DNA from: Paenibacillus polysaccharolyticus
Lineage (GTDB): Bacteria; Bacillota; Bacilli; Paenibacillales; Paenibacillaceae
Assembly: GCF_900102085.1 (NCBI RefSeq)
Contig: NZ_FMVM01000027.1
Span: 1-60,600 of the forward strand
Direction: 5' to 3'
DNA: 60,600 nucleotides
The position numbers were made by a program, and so were the translations under genes. The notes under the pieces were generated by a model. That model made no database searches. It was not told the origin of the DNA and saw only the letters and a list, made by a program, of their open reading frames with translations. This document shows positions 44,405 through 53,162 of this stretch, one piece after another (position 1 is the stretch's first letter; each line of letters starts with the position of its first letter).

Positions 44405-45844
44405 ATGCAAAATACAGATCTAAGGTCATATGTCAAGAAACATCCAGATAATAAAATGGCATGGTATTTGTTAGGCAAAGAGTACCTTGGCGAAGGACAG
44501 GAAGGAAAGGCCAATTATTGTTTTCAGCAAGCGGGCGAAGTGTATGAAGCTTTCGAGCGGAGTAAAGCCCCTGCTGACATATGGATGGACTATCAGGATA
44601 AGTTAGTAGAGATGTCTGAGCTTAAGGAGAAAAAGAAACGCAGACGCAAAATGTGGCTGACTCTGTTAATGCTACTACTCTTAGCGGGTTTACCGCCTGC
44701 AGATGCTCCTGGTGCCCATAAAGGAGCGACGGATGCCCTGTCTGAAGCCTTGGAGTCAGAGGACGACACACCTCCTGCAGAGCCTGCTAAAGAGCAACAA
44801 GGAGTGAGTCCAACGTCCATAGAGCAGAGCAATGTGTTCACAGCGGCTGGATTTGGCAATGGAAACGATGGGGGAGATGCTCTTGCTACTGCCTGGTCCG
44901 GATCAGGTGCTGGAATGAATACGACGGCTGTTCTCGGCATGCAGACCTCAGAGAAATGGTCTGTCTGGAAGCGGGATATGCCAGTCAAATACATTGTGCA
45001 GACTAATGAAAAAGGCAAGCTCACGGCCCAAAGTTATGACGCAGAACAATGTAACTGTGAACCGCCTAAAGTATCCTCTAAGATCAAACGTATGGCATCC
45101 GCGTGGACAGCTAAACAGGAGACAGCCGCAGCGTTGTCAAGTGCAATCCTTTCATATCATAAACAACACAAATCCTGGCCAAAGACTGTCACAGCACTGG
45201 CCCAGCCGTTTCCTAACAATATTTTGGGAGAAACTTCAGCTGAAATGAGTGAGATGTTTCCACAGCTGTTAGCCGCTCATCAATCCAAGGCTCAAGAGGC
45301 AAGTTCTAACGGTAACGGGAAACAACAGGCTACCGGGTCATCCAAGACGAAAAAGGCACCGTTTGCTGATACGTTAGGGGGACAGCCATTTTTTGAAGAG
45401 CCGCTTGAGATTGTGATCGACAAGAGTAACCACAGGTTGGCACTCATCAGCGGGGATACGATCATTCGGATGTATGAAGTGGGTCTGGGCGGAGAGCGGA
45501 CGCCTGAGGGCTCTTATGTCATTACGGATAAAGTGGTTAATCCGAATGGCCACTCTAATGGAGAGTTCGGAACTCGAGGCATGCAGCTCTCGAATACGAA
45601 TTATGCCATCCACGGGACTAATGAGCCTGATAGCATCGGCCTTGATGAGTCCCTTGGATGTGTGAGGATGAGCAAAGCGGATGTGGAAGAGTTGTTCGCT
45701 CTTGCTCCGCAAGGAACTCCGGTGCGCATTGGTAAAGATCTGCTCCCAGAGCTAACATCTGTGCCAAAAGCCGAACAGCGGTATAAGTACAAACTTGTTC
45801 CTCAGCAGAACAATCCAAACAAAACATATCACTGGCTAAATTGA
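44405..45844 (+). CDS. Membrane-anchored L,D-transpeptidase (YkuD domain)
   Basis: A 479-residue protein. Residues 1-75 form a cytoplasmic TPR-like helical pair (MAWYLLGKEYLGEGQEGKAN). Residues 78-85 are very basic and 84-102 form a membrane helix. A long low-complexity linker follows. The YkuD catalytic domain covers about residues 335-460, with HGTNEPDSIG and SLGCVRM holding the catalytic His and Cys. It should cross-link or modify peptidoglycan outside the membrane. The cytoplasmic TPR-like start is unusual and could contact an inside partner. ATG at 44405 has GTGGAGG 6 bases upstream. Confidence 0.88.
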   Translation: MQNTDLRSYVKKHPDNKMAWYLLGKEYLGEGQEGKANYCFQQAGEVYEAFERSKAPADIWMDYQDKLVEMSELKEKKKRRRKMWLTLLMLLLLAGLPPADAPGAHKGATDALSEALESEDDTPPAEPAKEQQGVSPTSIEQSNVFTAAGFGNGNDGGDALATAWSGSGAGMNTTAVLGMQTSEKWSVWKRDMPVKYIVQTNEKGKLTAQSYDAEQCNCEPPKVSSKIKRMASAWTAKQETAAALSSAILSYHKQHKSWPKTVTALAQPFPNNILGETSAEMSEMFPQLLAAHQSKAQEASSNGNGKQQATGSSKTKKAPFADTLGGQPFFEEPLEIVIDKSNHRLALISGDTIIRMYEVGLGGERTPEGSYVITDKVVNPNGHSNGEFGTRGMQLSNTNYAIHGTNEPDSIGLDESLGCVRMSKADVEELFALAPQGTPVRIGKDLLPELTSVPKAEQRYKYKLVPQQNNPNKTYHWLN

Positions 45845-45930
45845 CCCTGCAGTTCTCTGATATAATCGTAAAGTTCCCTTTAAGCTCAGAGATTACTATA
45901 TGTAAGTTCGGTTAGTGGATGCTGATTCAA

Positions 45931-46068
45931 CTACATATTGGCAATAATAAGCAAAGCACCAATGATAACGATCAAACCGCCAACGCTGGCTGCTGTCCAT
46001 ATGATGGCTTTGCGATTGACCTCTTCTTTTTTTTGTTGCAATGCAGGTGGTTTACGTTTCTGAGCCAT
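45931..46068 (-). CDS. Small single-helix membrane protein
   Basis: A 45-residue ORF: a very basic start (MAQKRKPPALQQKKEEVNRK) followed by one membrane helix (IIWTAASVGGLIVIIGALLI). GAAGGAGG lies 9 bases before the ATG at 46068, so translation is well supported. It is convergent to the L,D-transpeptidase gene and divergent from pyrD. Not recognised by function. The topology is inside-out with the basic end in the cytoplasm. Confidence 0.65.
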   Translation of the reverse strand: MAQKRKPPALQQKKEEVNRKAIIWTAASVGGLIVIIGALLIIANM

Positions 46069-46322
46069 GGCTTTTTTCCTCCTTCATAGGTATCGAAATG
46101 GTCTAGAGTAACCATGCTTTCATTGTAAAGAATTCAGCCTGCTATTTCCAGTGGGTAGGTCGATTTCTTATGCTTAGATCATCTGATTTGAAATTTGTTT
46201 GTCTATGCGTAAATGACTTTCTTTTTGAAGGAGAAACGGCTAGACTTGTGTGTAGAGTTTTTTTACATATAAGAGACGGAGAGCGGCCATATGGCGTACC
46301 GAACCAGAACGGAGTGAGTGAT

Positions 46323-47420
46323 TTGTTATACAAAAGTCTTGCTAAACCTTTATTGTTTAAAATGGACCCTGAACAGGCCCATCATCTGATTATTGGTGGC
46401 CTAAGCGGTGTGGGTAGTGTCCGTCCAGTTCCATCCGGACTACGTGTCATGTACGGCGTGCGTGAAACCCCGGATCTGGCGGTGGACATGTTCGGTTGTC
46501 ATTTTCCTACACCGGTTGGTCTAGCCGCAGGTCTGGATAAAAACGGACAGGCTGTTACCGGCTTCTCTTCGATTGGGTTCGGATTTATGGAGGTTGGAAC
46601 GGTGACACCGCTCGCACAGTCTGGCAATGATCAACCCCGCCTATTCCGTTTACCGCCAGATGAAGCGCTGGTGAACCGGATGGGCTTCAACAATCTCGGT
46701 GCAGAAGCGATGGCAGGAGAACTGGCGCGTCTGCAAGAACGTCGTATCCCTGTAGCGGTCAATATTGGGAAAAATAAAGTCACACCAAATGAGGAAGCTC
46801 ATCTGGATTATGCGAAATGTATACAAGCGTTATATACTTATGCCGATTTGTTTGTGGTCAATATCAGTTCACCAAATACACCGGATTTGCGTAATCTGCA
46901 ACATGGGAATGAATTGAAAGAACTGCTGGCCGCAGTGATGGAAGAGATGAATCGCCAACAGGCTAAGGTTGGTGGAGCAGCCAAATCCGTGCTTGTCAAA
47001 ATAGCGCCTGACGTGAATGAGCAAGAACTCGAATATATGGTTGAGACGATTGCGGCGAGTGGGGTGTCGGGCATCATTGCAACGAATACAACGATTAGTC
47101 GTGAAGGTCTCTCGCATCAGCACGCGAAGGAAACGGGCGGGCTCAGTGGAAAGCCGCTACGTGAACGTTCAACAGAAATCATTCGTCAGGTATACAGACA
47201 GACTGAAGGCAAGCTCCCCATTATCGGCTCCGGTGGCATTTTTACCAGTGAGGATGCTTATGAGAAAATTAAAGCCGGAGCAAGCCTGGTAGAAATCTAT
47301 ACTGCGTTAATCTATGAAGGACCAGAAGTAAACCGTAAAATCCATGCTGGATTGCGCGAATTACTGCGTAAGGACGGATATCATCATATTTCAGAGGCGG
47401 TTGGTGCAGACCACCGTTAA
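46323..47420 (+). CDS. pyrD: Dihydroorotate dehydrogenase (quinone), class 2
   Basis: Oxidises dihydroorotate to orotate with a membrane quinone as acceptor. The 365-residue protein begins with the class-2 membrane-associating helix (LYKSLAKPLLFKMDPEQAHH). It has GLAAGLDKNGQ, MEVGTVTP, NRMGFNN, VNIGKNK, NISSPNTP with the catalytic Ser, and IGSGGIF near the end. It is class 2 (quinone), not the PyrDI-PyrK form of the B. subtilis pyr operon. TTG at 46323 follows GGAGTGAG by 8 bases. The 50 codons of open frame before it have no ribosome site. Confidence 0.95.
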   Translation: MLYKSLAKPLLFKMDPEQAHHLIIGGLSGVGSVRPVPSGLRVMYGVRETPDLAVDMFGCHFPTPVGLAAGLDKNGQAVTGFSSIGFGFMEVGTVTPLAQSGNDQPRLFRLPPDEALVNRMGFNNLGAEAMAGELARLQERRIPVAVNIGKNKVTPNEEAHLDYAKCIQALYTYADLFVVNISSPNTPDLRNLQHGNELKELLAAVMEEMNRQQAKVGGAAKSVLVKIAPDVNEQELEYMVETIAASGVSGIIATNTTISREGLSHQHAKETGGLSGKPLRERSTEIIRQVYRQTEGKLPIIGSGGIFTSEDAYEKIKAGASLVEIYTALIYEGPEVNRKIHAGLRELLRKDGYHHISEAVGADHR

Positions 47421-47554
47421 AGAGCGATATACCCCCAGAACACGGAATAATAGAAGCGTGGGAGAGTGTAGAATGGATCGGGACTCTTCCCCCCGGCAAA
47501 CATCATGTATAATGGATAAGAACAGGGGATGCTATAGAGACAGGAGGCTTAACG

Positions 47555-48370
47555 ATGGACGGTAGAGACTGGGGTACATTTTTACTTCCTTATGAACAAG
47601 CGGTAGAGGAATTGAAGGTCAAATTCAAAACGATGCGGGCCGAATTGAAGAAACGGGAAGAATATGCCCCGATAGAATTCGTTACGGGCCGTGTCAAAAA
47701 AATCTCCAGTATTCTGGAAAAATCAAGACGTCTGAATGTGGCACTGGATGATGTGGAGACGGGGATAGAGGATATCGCGGGTATTCGGATTATGTGTCAA
47801 TTCGTGGATGATATTAGGCGTGTTGCCGAGTACATCAGAGCACGGAAAGATTTAACCGTATTGATTGAAAAAGATTATATAACCAACTTCAAAGAAAGTG
47901 GTTATCGCAGTTTTCATATGATCATTGAGTATCCTGTACAGACGGCCTTGGGACAGAAAAAAGTGCTTGCCGAAATTCAGATTCGGACACTTGCCATGAA
48001 TTTTTGGGCAACGATTGAACATTCTTTGAGCTATAAATACCGGGAAAGTCTGCCGGAAGACATGCGAGCGAGACTTAAGAAAACAGCGGAGGCCGCTTTC
48101 GTCCTCGATAATGAGATGTCAGCGATCCGTCTGCAGATTCTGGAAGCGCAGAAGGCTTTCGAGGATGATTCCAATATTGTGTCAAGAACGCTCAGTATCA
48201 TTCAACAGCTGTATTTCTATCATCTGGTTCATGAGGCAATTGAAGCACAGAGACGATTCAATGACTGCTGGGAACGGAATGATATGGAGGGGCTCAAAGT
48301 GCTGCTGGATGATGTGAAGGAACTTCTGAACAACGCCAGAAAGGGCGAAAATCCAGATGAGCAGTTATGA
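47555..48370 (+). CDS. sasB (relQ): Small alarmone synthetase (GTP pyrophosphokinase, RelQ/SasB type)
   Basis: Makes (p)ppGpp from ATP and GTP/GDP without a hydrolase domain. The 271-residue protein shows the synthetase motifs: GRVKKISSILEKSRR, IEDIAGIRIMCQFVDDI, ITNFKESGYRSFHMI and EIQIRTLAMNFWATIEHSLSYKY. It is about 60 residues longer than B. subtilis SasB (211), with a C-terminal helical extension (VHEAIEAQRRFNDCWERND). AGGAGG precedes the ATG at 47555. It overlaps the DUF309 gene by 14 bases and follows pyrD by 134 bases. Confidence 0.93.
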   Translation: MDGRDWGTFLLPYEQAVEELKVKFKTMRAELKKREEYAPIEFVTGRVKKISSILEKSRRLNVALDDVETGIEDIAGIRIMCQFVDDIRRVAEYIRARKDLTVLIEKDYITNFKESGYRSFHMIIEYPVQTALGQKKVLAEIQIRTLAMNFWATIEHSLSYKYRESLPEDMRARLKKTAEAAFVLDNEMSAIRLQILEAQKAFEDDSNIVSRTLSIIQQLYFYHLVHEAIEAQRRFNDCWERNDMEGLKVLLDDVKELLNNARKGENPDEQL

Positions 48371-48878
48371 ACCGCTCTACATTGATTATCTGATTTATTT
48401 TAATCGGGATCGGGATTATTTCGAGTGTCATGAGGTGCTTGAAGAATTGTGGTTGGAACGAGATCGAGATCCGCTATACAAAGGCCTGTTGCAAATCGCG
48501 GTGGGACTGTATCACTATAGAAATCGTAATTTTCGCGGTGGACGAATGATGTTGCAAAGTTCTCTCGAACTGCTGGAATCGTATCCTGACAGTATTCTCG
48601 GTATCCATCTGGGCGATTTGAAAGCTGACGTTCACAGAATTGTAAACGAGTTACAAGATCATGATTCTGAAAAACTGGAGTATCGTGATCTGTCTATCCT
48701 TATTGAGGATAAGGCACTTGTACAGCATATACAGAAAAGGTCGCTGGAGCTGAAACCTAATGTTCCGCAACGGCGAAGTCCAACCCGGGGACGAATTTAC
48801 GAAGAGAAAATGAAGGCACTACAGCAGACGGAGTTACATGAGCATGACGAGAACGCTAATCATCAAGCAAATAATTAG
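48357..48878 (+). CDS. DUF309-family protein
   Basis: A 173-residue helical protein of the DUF309 family (B. subtilis YpuF type). It shows the family signature FECHEVLEELWL and GLLQIAVGLYHYRNRNFRGG. The conserved Glu-Cys-His-Glu suggests a metal or catalytic site, but no activity is established. It overlaps the sasB stop by 14 bases, so translational coupling to alarmone synthesis is likely. Confidence 0.85.
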   Translation: MSSYEPLYIDYLIYFNRDRDYFECHEVLEELWLERDRDPLYKGLLQIAVGLYHYRNRNFRGGRMMLQSSLELLESYPDSILGIHLGDLKADVHRIVNELQDHDSEKLEYRDLSILIEDKALVQHIQKRSLELKPNVPQRRSPTRGRIYEEKMKALQQTELHEHDENANHQANN

Positions 48879-48907
48879 GGTCCTACATCCTATGTTTGTA
48901 TAACAAG

Positions 48908-48947
48908 ACACCCCGACGACTCCTTTACAGGAATGATCGGGGTGTTT
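48908..48947 (+). terminator. Terminator of the sasB-DUF309 operon
   Basis: ACACCCCGA pairs with TCGGGGTGT and is followed by TTTTGG. It may also help end the opposing thioredoxin-like gene. Confidence 0.8.
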
Positions 48948-48985
48948 TTGGTTTATTGAATTTAATTTTACCAAAGTTCATTGAA

Positions 48986-49534
48986 CTAGCTTTTACTTGG
49001 AGTTGCACTGCCTTTATACTTATCAAAAAATTGCTTGTAGTCGTCCAGAGTATAACCGTTGTCGCTTCCGTTCTCTTTCAAACCGCCAACCATGCGGTCT
49101 TTCTCAACGCCATCTTGGTAATAAACGAGAGTAGGTGTGAATTCAATGTTGTAATCTGTCCAGCCGGATTCGAACTCGCGCAGGTTAAACTGTGGAAGCT
49201 TAATTCCTTCACTGTCTACCAGCGGCATCAATTGTGGTGTCGTTGCACGGCAGTGTGAGCAGTCGGAAGCAAAGAAATAAACAAAGAAGCTATCTTTGTT
49301 ATCGATTCTGGTTTTCAGATCAGCCGGCAGAATGATTTGTTGATAGTTAGGATCTTTGAGCAACTCTCTTGTAGCCGGATTAAGCTTGGAAGCTGCAATG
49401 CCATAAGCGTTTTCTACAGTATCCATCTGTTTCTTGGATTGTTGGTTCACGAGAACCAGCGCAGCAATCATGACGACTAGTATGCCGAGGAAGATAAGGA
49501 TTGTAGCGCTTTTCTTCTTCTTCTTGGAATTCAT
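48986..49534 (-). CDS. Membrane-anchored thioredoxin-fold protein
   Basis: A 182-residue protein. A Lys-rich start (NSKKKKKS) precedes one membrane helix (ATILIFLGILVVMIAALVLV). Outside is a thioredoxin fold with the redox motif CSHC in FFASDCSHCRATTPQL, and a cis-Pro in EFTPTLVYY. It probably handles disulfides of exported proteins. The CSHC motif is more typical of oxidising or Dsb-like factors than WCGPC thioredoxins. GGGGGA precedes the ATG at 49534. Confidence 0.85.
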   Translation of the reverse strand: MNSKKKKKSATILIFLGILVVMIAALVLVNQQSKKQMDTVENAYGIAASKLNPATRELLKDPNYQQIILPADLKTRIDNKDSFFVYFFASDCSHCRATTPQLMPLVDSEGIKLPQFNLREFESGWTDYNIEFTPTLVYYQDGVEKDRMVGGLKENGSDNGYTLDDYKQFFDKYKGSATPSKS

Positions 49535-49742
49535 TGTTCATCCCCCATTTTTCATATCGAGATAAAATTTGCAACAAAAATGCAGGCTGGGATAATATGC
49601 ATAAACAACCGAATTTTTGCTGATAAAACAATCTATTAGCATTATACTACATTACACGCTGTAGTGGAATACACATGATAGGATAGGCAAGCAAAATCAG
49701 GATATGATAACATAGAGCAATATGTCATTTTAACAGGATAGG

Positions 49743-51449
49743 ATGAGTGGAACTATGGCCGTACAGTTGCCTTTGGACTTCGCAGAGCGAATGAAACGTT
49801 TGCTTGGCGATGAATTTGAATCTTTTATACAATCGTATGAACAATCCCCGCATGCCGGGCTCCGCGTAAATACGCTTAAAATATCAATGGAACAATTTAA
49901 AGAGATTGCCCCGTTTGACTTAAGACCTATTCCGTGGTGCGAAACTGGTTTTTACGTGCCTCATGGGGTGAAGCCTGGCCTGCATCCCTATTACCACGCG
50001 GGTCTCTATTATATTCAGGAACCGAGTGCAATGGCTCCCGTGGAGCAACTGAACGTCCAGCCTGGAGATCGCGTCCTAGACTTGTGTGCTGCTCCTGGGG
50101 GGAAATCAACCCAGATTGCTGCCAAGTTGCAAGGTAAGGGGGTGCTTGTCACGAATGACATTCATTCAGAGCGTACCAAAGCACTTGCCAAAAACGTGGA
50201 GCTGTACGGCGTAAGAAATGCCGTTGTGCTGAATGAGTCACCTGAGCGCATCGCGGATGCGTTTCCTCATTATTTTGATAAAGTGTTGATCGATGCACCG
50301 TGCTCAGGCGAAGGCATGTTCCGTAAGGATGAAGACATGGTGAAATCATGGGAACATCATTCTGTGGAGAAGTGTGTGTTGATGCAGCGAGATATTCTCG
50401 AAACGGCAGCGCGGTTATTGGCTCCAGGAGGAACGATTGTTTATTCGACCTGTACCTTTGCGCCGGAGGAAAACGAAGCGATGATTGCCGAGTTTTTGAA
50501 GTTAAATCGTGATTTTGCTGTAGTTAATATTGCTGATACCGCTGGATTTGCCCCAGGACGTCCGGATTGGGTGCGTGAGATGTTGCCAGATCAGGCGACG
50601 GAGACAGAAGAAGTGCTGGATCAGACGCGCGGTACAGCCCGATTGTGGCCTCACTTGTTAGAAGGAGAGGGACATTATGTTGCTGTGATCAAACACTCTG
50701 ATGAATCTAATCTAGAGTTAGGTAAAGAGTTACATGAAGAAAAACGTGGTGCTGGACAACGTGTGCCTGAGTCCGGATTGTTGCATGAACCGAGTGAGGA
50801 TCGTTCCTTTTTACGATCGGCTTCGCTTCCTATAACCAAAGCCGATCGTAAAAAGGAACGTTTGTTACGGGTTGAATCTAGAGCAAGCAACGACAAAAGT
50901 ACACGCGGTGGTAAACACACCGCGAAACCAAGCAAAAAAGGGAAAGAGGCTGGTGGTCGCAAGTCTGAGCGAGGGCAAGGACGAGGTGCGGATTCCAGTT
51001 CAGCTGATCCATTAGCGGTCTATGCTCAGTTTGTAAATGAGAATCTGGTTATACCGCTTGAAGGTGAGACGGTATGTTACGGGGATCGTGTATACCAGTC
51101 AGCGGTAGGTGCTGCCCGTCTGGAAGGGTTGAAAGTGATTCGCCCCGGATGGTTTATGGGCACGGTTAAAAATGGGAGATTCGTTCCGTCCCATCCCCTT
51201 GCGTGCGCTTTGCGTGCATCCGAGGCACATCGAAGTGTGCATCTGTCTTCTGAAGATGGAGAAGCAGTGAGGTACTTGAAAGGGGAAACGCTGAATATAG
51301 AGCAAGAACGGCTTAACCTTCTGGAAGGAGCAGCGCCTAAGGGGTATGTGCTCGTATGCGTGGATGGATATGCGGCCGGCTGGGGCAAATGGCTGGATGG
51401 TGTATTGAAAAATGAATACCCTGCAGGATGGAGGTGGACATCGGTATGA
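49743..51449 (+). CDS. rsmF: 16S rRNA (cytosine-C5) methyltransferase, RsmF/YebU-like
   Basis: An NSUN/RsmB-type SAM-dependent methyltransferase of 568 residues. The catalytic domain is residues 1-315, with LCAAPGGKSTQIA for SAM binding, IDAPCSGEGMFRK (TC-type catalytic Cys) and VYSTCTFAPEENE (second Cys). A C-terminal PUA-like RNA-binding part starts near residue 425. Between them a Lys/Arg/Ser/Gly-rich linker of about 100 residues is longer than usual and contains an in-frame palindrome at codons 354-373 (separate entry). The start is ATG 49743; an ATG at 49755 is possible. The stop shares ATGA with rsuA. Confidence 0.93.
   Translation: MSGTMAVQLPLDFAERMKRLLGDEFESFIQSYEQSPHAGLRVNTLKISMEQFKEIAPFDLRPIPWCETGFYVPHGVKPGLHPYYHAGLYYIQEPSAMAPVEQLNVQPGDRVLDLCAAPGGKSTQIAAKLQGKGVLVTNDIHSERTKALAKNVELYGVRNAVVLNESPERIADAFPHYFDKVLIDAPCSGEGMFRKDEDMVKSWEHHSVEKCVLMQRDILETAARLLAPGGTIVYSTCTFAPEENEAMIAEFLKLNRDFAVVNIADTAGFAPGRPDWVREMLPDQATETEEVLDQTRGTARLWPHLLEGEGHYVAVIKHSDESNLELGKELHEEKRGAGQRVPESGLLHEPSEDRSFLRSASLPITKADRKKERLLRVESRASNDKSTRGGKHTAKPSKKGKEAGGRKSERGQGRGADSSSADPLAVYAQFVNENLVIPLEGETVCYGDRVYQSAVGAARLEGLKVIRPGWFMGTVKNGRFVPSHPLACALRASEAHRSVHLSSEDGEAVRYLKGETLNIEQERLNLLEGAAPKGYVLVCVDGYAAGWGKWLDGVLKNEYPAGWRWTSV
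50802..50860. repeat. 59-bp palindromic element inside rsmF
   Basis: Two perfect 22-base inverted arms (50802-50823 and 50839-50860) flank a 15-base loop inside the rsmF reading frame. The arms read as RSFLRSA and KADRKKER and leave the frame intact. They fall in a low-complexity linker. The arms carry GATCG cores and a run of five T/A, so the element looks like a mobile or repetitive palindrome rather than a coding coincidence. Confidence 0.7.
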
Positions 51450-52207
51450 GTGGGAAAGGCAAACAAACACAGCGATTGGATAAAATTTTGAGTCATATGG
51501 GTGTAGGTACACGCAGCGAGCTTAAAAAAATAGTGAAGCAGGGACGTATTCATGTGGATGGCAAAGCGGTAAAGGACAGCGGCATTCAGGTTGATCCGGC
51601 AATAAACATCATTGAAGCGGATGGTGAGCGGATTGTTTACCGTGAAATGATCTATCTGATGCTTCACAAACCGCCCGGTGTTGTATCTGCGACGGAAGAT
51701 GCTCGGGATAAAACGGTGCTGGATCTGTTGCGCAAAGAAGATCGGATCTTTCAACCATTCCCGGTAGGGAGGCTGGACAAAGATACGGAGGGACTTCTTA
51801 TTTTGACAAATGATGGCCCTCTTGCCCATGATCTGTTATCCCCTCGAAAACATGTACCCAAAACATACGAAGCACGGGTGCTCGGGAAAGTGGATGTGGA
51901 TGACGTGCAGCGTTTCGCAGCTGGCGTTAGACTCGATGACGGGTATGAGGCCATGCCGGCGGAGCTGACTGTGCTGGGATATGAAGAAATAGATGAAGGC
52001 ATCGTATCGCTTATTTCGCTTATTATCCATGAGGGGAAGTTTCATCAGGTCAAACGCATGTTCCAGGCTGTGGACAAACGTGTTATCTATTTGAAACGTG
52101 TAGCCATGGGAGAACTTAAGCTGGATTCCGATCTGGCAATCGGGAGTTACCGCGAGTTAACTGCAGAAGAGCTGACTTGTTTGCGAAATAACAATGCAAC
52201 CAACTAA
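51446..52207 (+). CDS. Ribosomal pseudouridine synthase, RsuA/RluB family
   Basis: A 253-residue rRNA pseudouridine synthase. An S4 RNA-binding domain covers residues 6-60 (RLDKILSHMGVGTRSELKK). The catalytic domain has GRLDKDTEGLLILTNDG with the catalytic Asp, then KTYEARV and the HEGKFHQVKRMF motif. The family acts on 16S (RsuA) or 23S rRNA; which one is not decided here. The ATG at 51446 overlaps the rsmF stop, so the two rRNA-modifying genes are coupled. Confidence 0.93.
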   Translation: MSGKGKQTQRLDKILSHMGVGTRSELKKIVKQGRIHVDGKAVKDSGIQVDPAINIIEADGERIVYREMIYLMLHKPPGVVSATEDARDKTVLDLLRKEDRIFQPFPVGRLDKDTEGLLILTNDGPLAHDLLSPRKHVPKTYEARVLGKVDVDDVQRFAAGVRLDDGYEAMPAELTVLGYEEIDEGIVSLISLIIHEGKFHQVKRMFQAVDKRVIYLKRVAMGELKLDSDLAIGSYRELTAEELTCLRNNNATN

Positions 52208-52229
52208 CCACAGATGGGATGAGAAGCAT

Positions 52230-53033
52230 ATGACGTACAAATTGATTGCACTGGATGTTGACGGAACTTTATTGAATGATGATCATGAATTGACTGAATG
52301 GACACAAGAAACACTGATTCAGGCCTCACGCCAAGGGGCAGAGATTGTACTTTGTTCAGGCCGAGGCCCGGCCAACACGATTCCTTTTATGAAACAGATG
52401 GGTCTGGATGGTTATGTTATTACTCATAATGGTGCGGTTACTGCGCATGTGGAGACACGTGAAGTTATTCATCAGTTTGCTCTGGATACTAAGGGACTTG
52501 AACCTATTATGACATACTGCCGTGAAAATGGTGTACATTTCGACATTAATACCGCCTTTGGACTATATGTGGATCAACCCGAGGGTTTGGAATTACAGGT
52601 AAGGCAGATGTATTATAATTTCCTGGCTGAGCCGCTTAAGCTACCCCGTTGGGCAGATATGACTGAACCTCTGGCGAAGTTTACAGCTTTTGGCCCCATC
52701 GAGCAGATGGATATGGTCCAGCGCGAATGGGCGTCCTGGAATTTGCCTTATTACATGACACGCAGCGGTGACTTTTTCATTGATCTGATGCATCCCGAAG
52801 CTTCCAAAGGAACGGCGCTCAAAAGGCTCGCTGATTCCAAAGGCATTGTGCCATCCGAGATCATGGCTATTGGTAACTATTTCAATGATATTACGATGCT
52901 CACTTTCGCCGGTAAAGGGATTGCGATGGATAACTCTCCAGAAGAGGTGAAAGCCGCATCCGATGAAGTGACCTTGTCCAACAATGATGAAGGGGTTGCG
53001 CACGCGATCCACAAGTATATTTTGTCCGTATAA
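52230..53033 (+). CDS. Cof-type HAD-superfamily phosphatase
   Basis: A 267-residue HAD hydrolase of subclass IIB. Motif I is ALDVDGTLLNDDHELT (nucleophile Asp and acid Asp), motif II CSGRG and motif III the Lys of SKGTALKRLA. Motif IV reads GNYFNDITML, where the first Asp of the usual GDxxND is Asn. It likely dephosphorylates sugar or nucleotide phosphates. The ATG at 52230 is 22 bases after rsuA in the same operon. An in-frame ATG at 52194 lies inside rsuA. Confidence 0.9.
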   Translation: MTYKLIALDVDGTLLNDDHELTEWTQETLIQASRQGAEIVLCSGRGPANTIPFMKQMGLDGYVITHNGAVTAHVETREVIHQFALDTKGLEPIMTYCRENGVHFDINTAFGLYVDQPEGLELQVRQMYYNFLAEPLKLPRWADMTEPLAKFTAFGPIEQMDMVQREWASWNLPYYMTRSGDFFIDLMHPEASKGTALKRLADSKGIVPSEIMAIGNYFNDITMLTFAGKGIAMDNSPEEVKAASDEVTLSNNDEGVAHAIHKYILSV

Positions 53034-53162
53034 ATCTTCTGCTGCTTCCTTACTTGATCTACGAAAAAGGCTCCATCATCGTTCGAAAATGTACAGTGCC
53101 TCATAAACTACTGTCTCTAGGGGCATCCTAAGAGAATACGTTAGGAATGAGGAGGACTGTCA

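Noticed and set aside
51077..51829. 250-codon ORF antisense to rsmF/rsuA
   Set aside because: Shadow frame across two genes with clear motifs on the plus strand.
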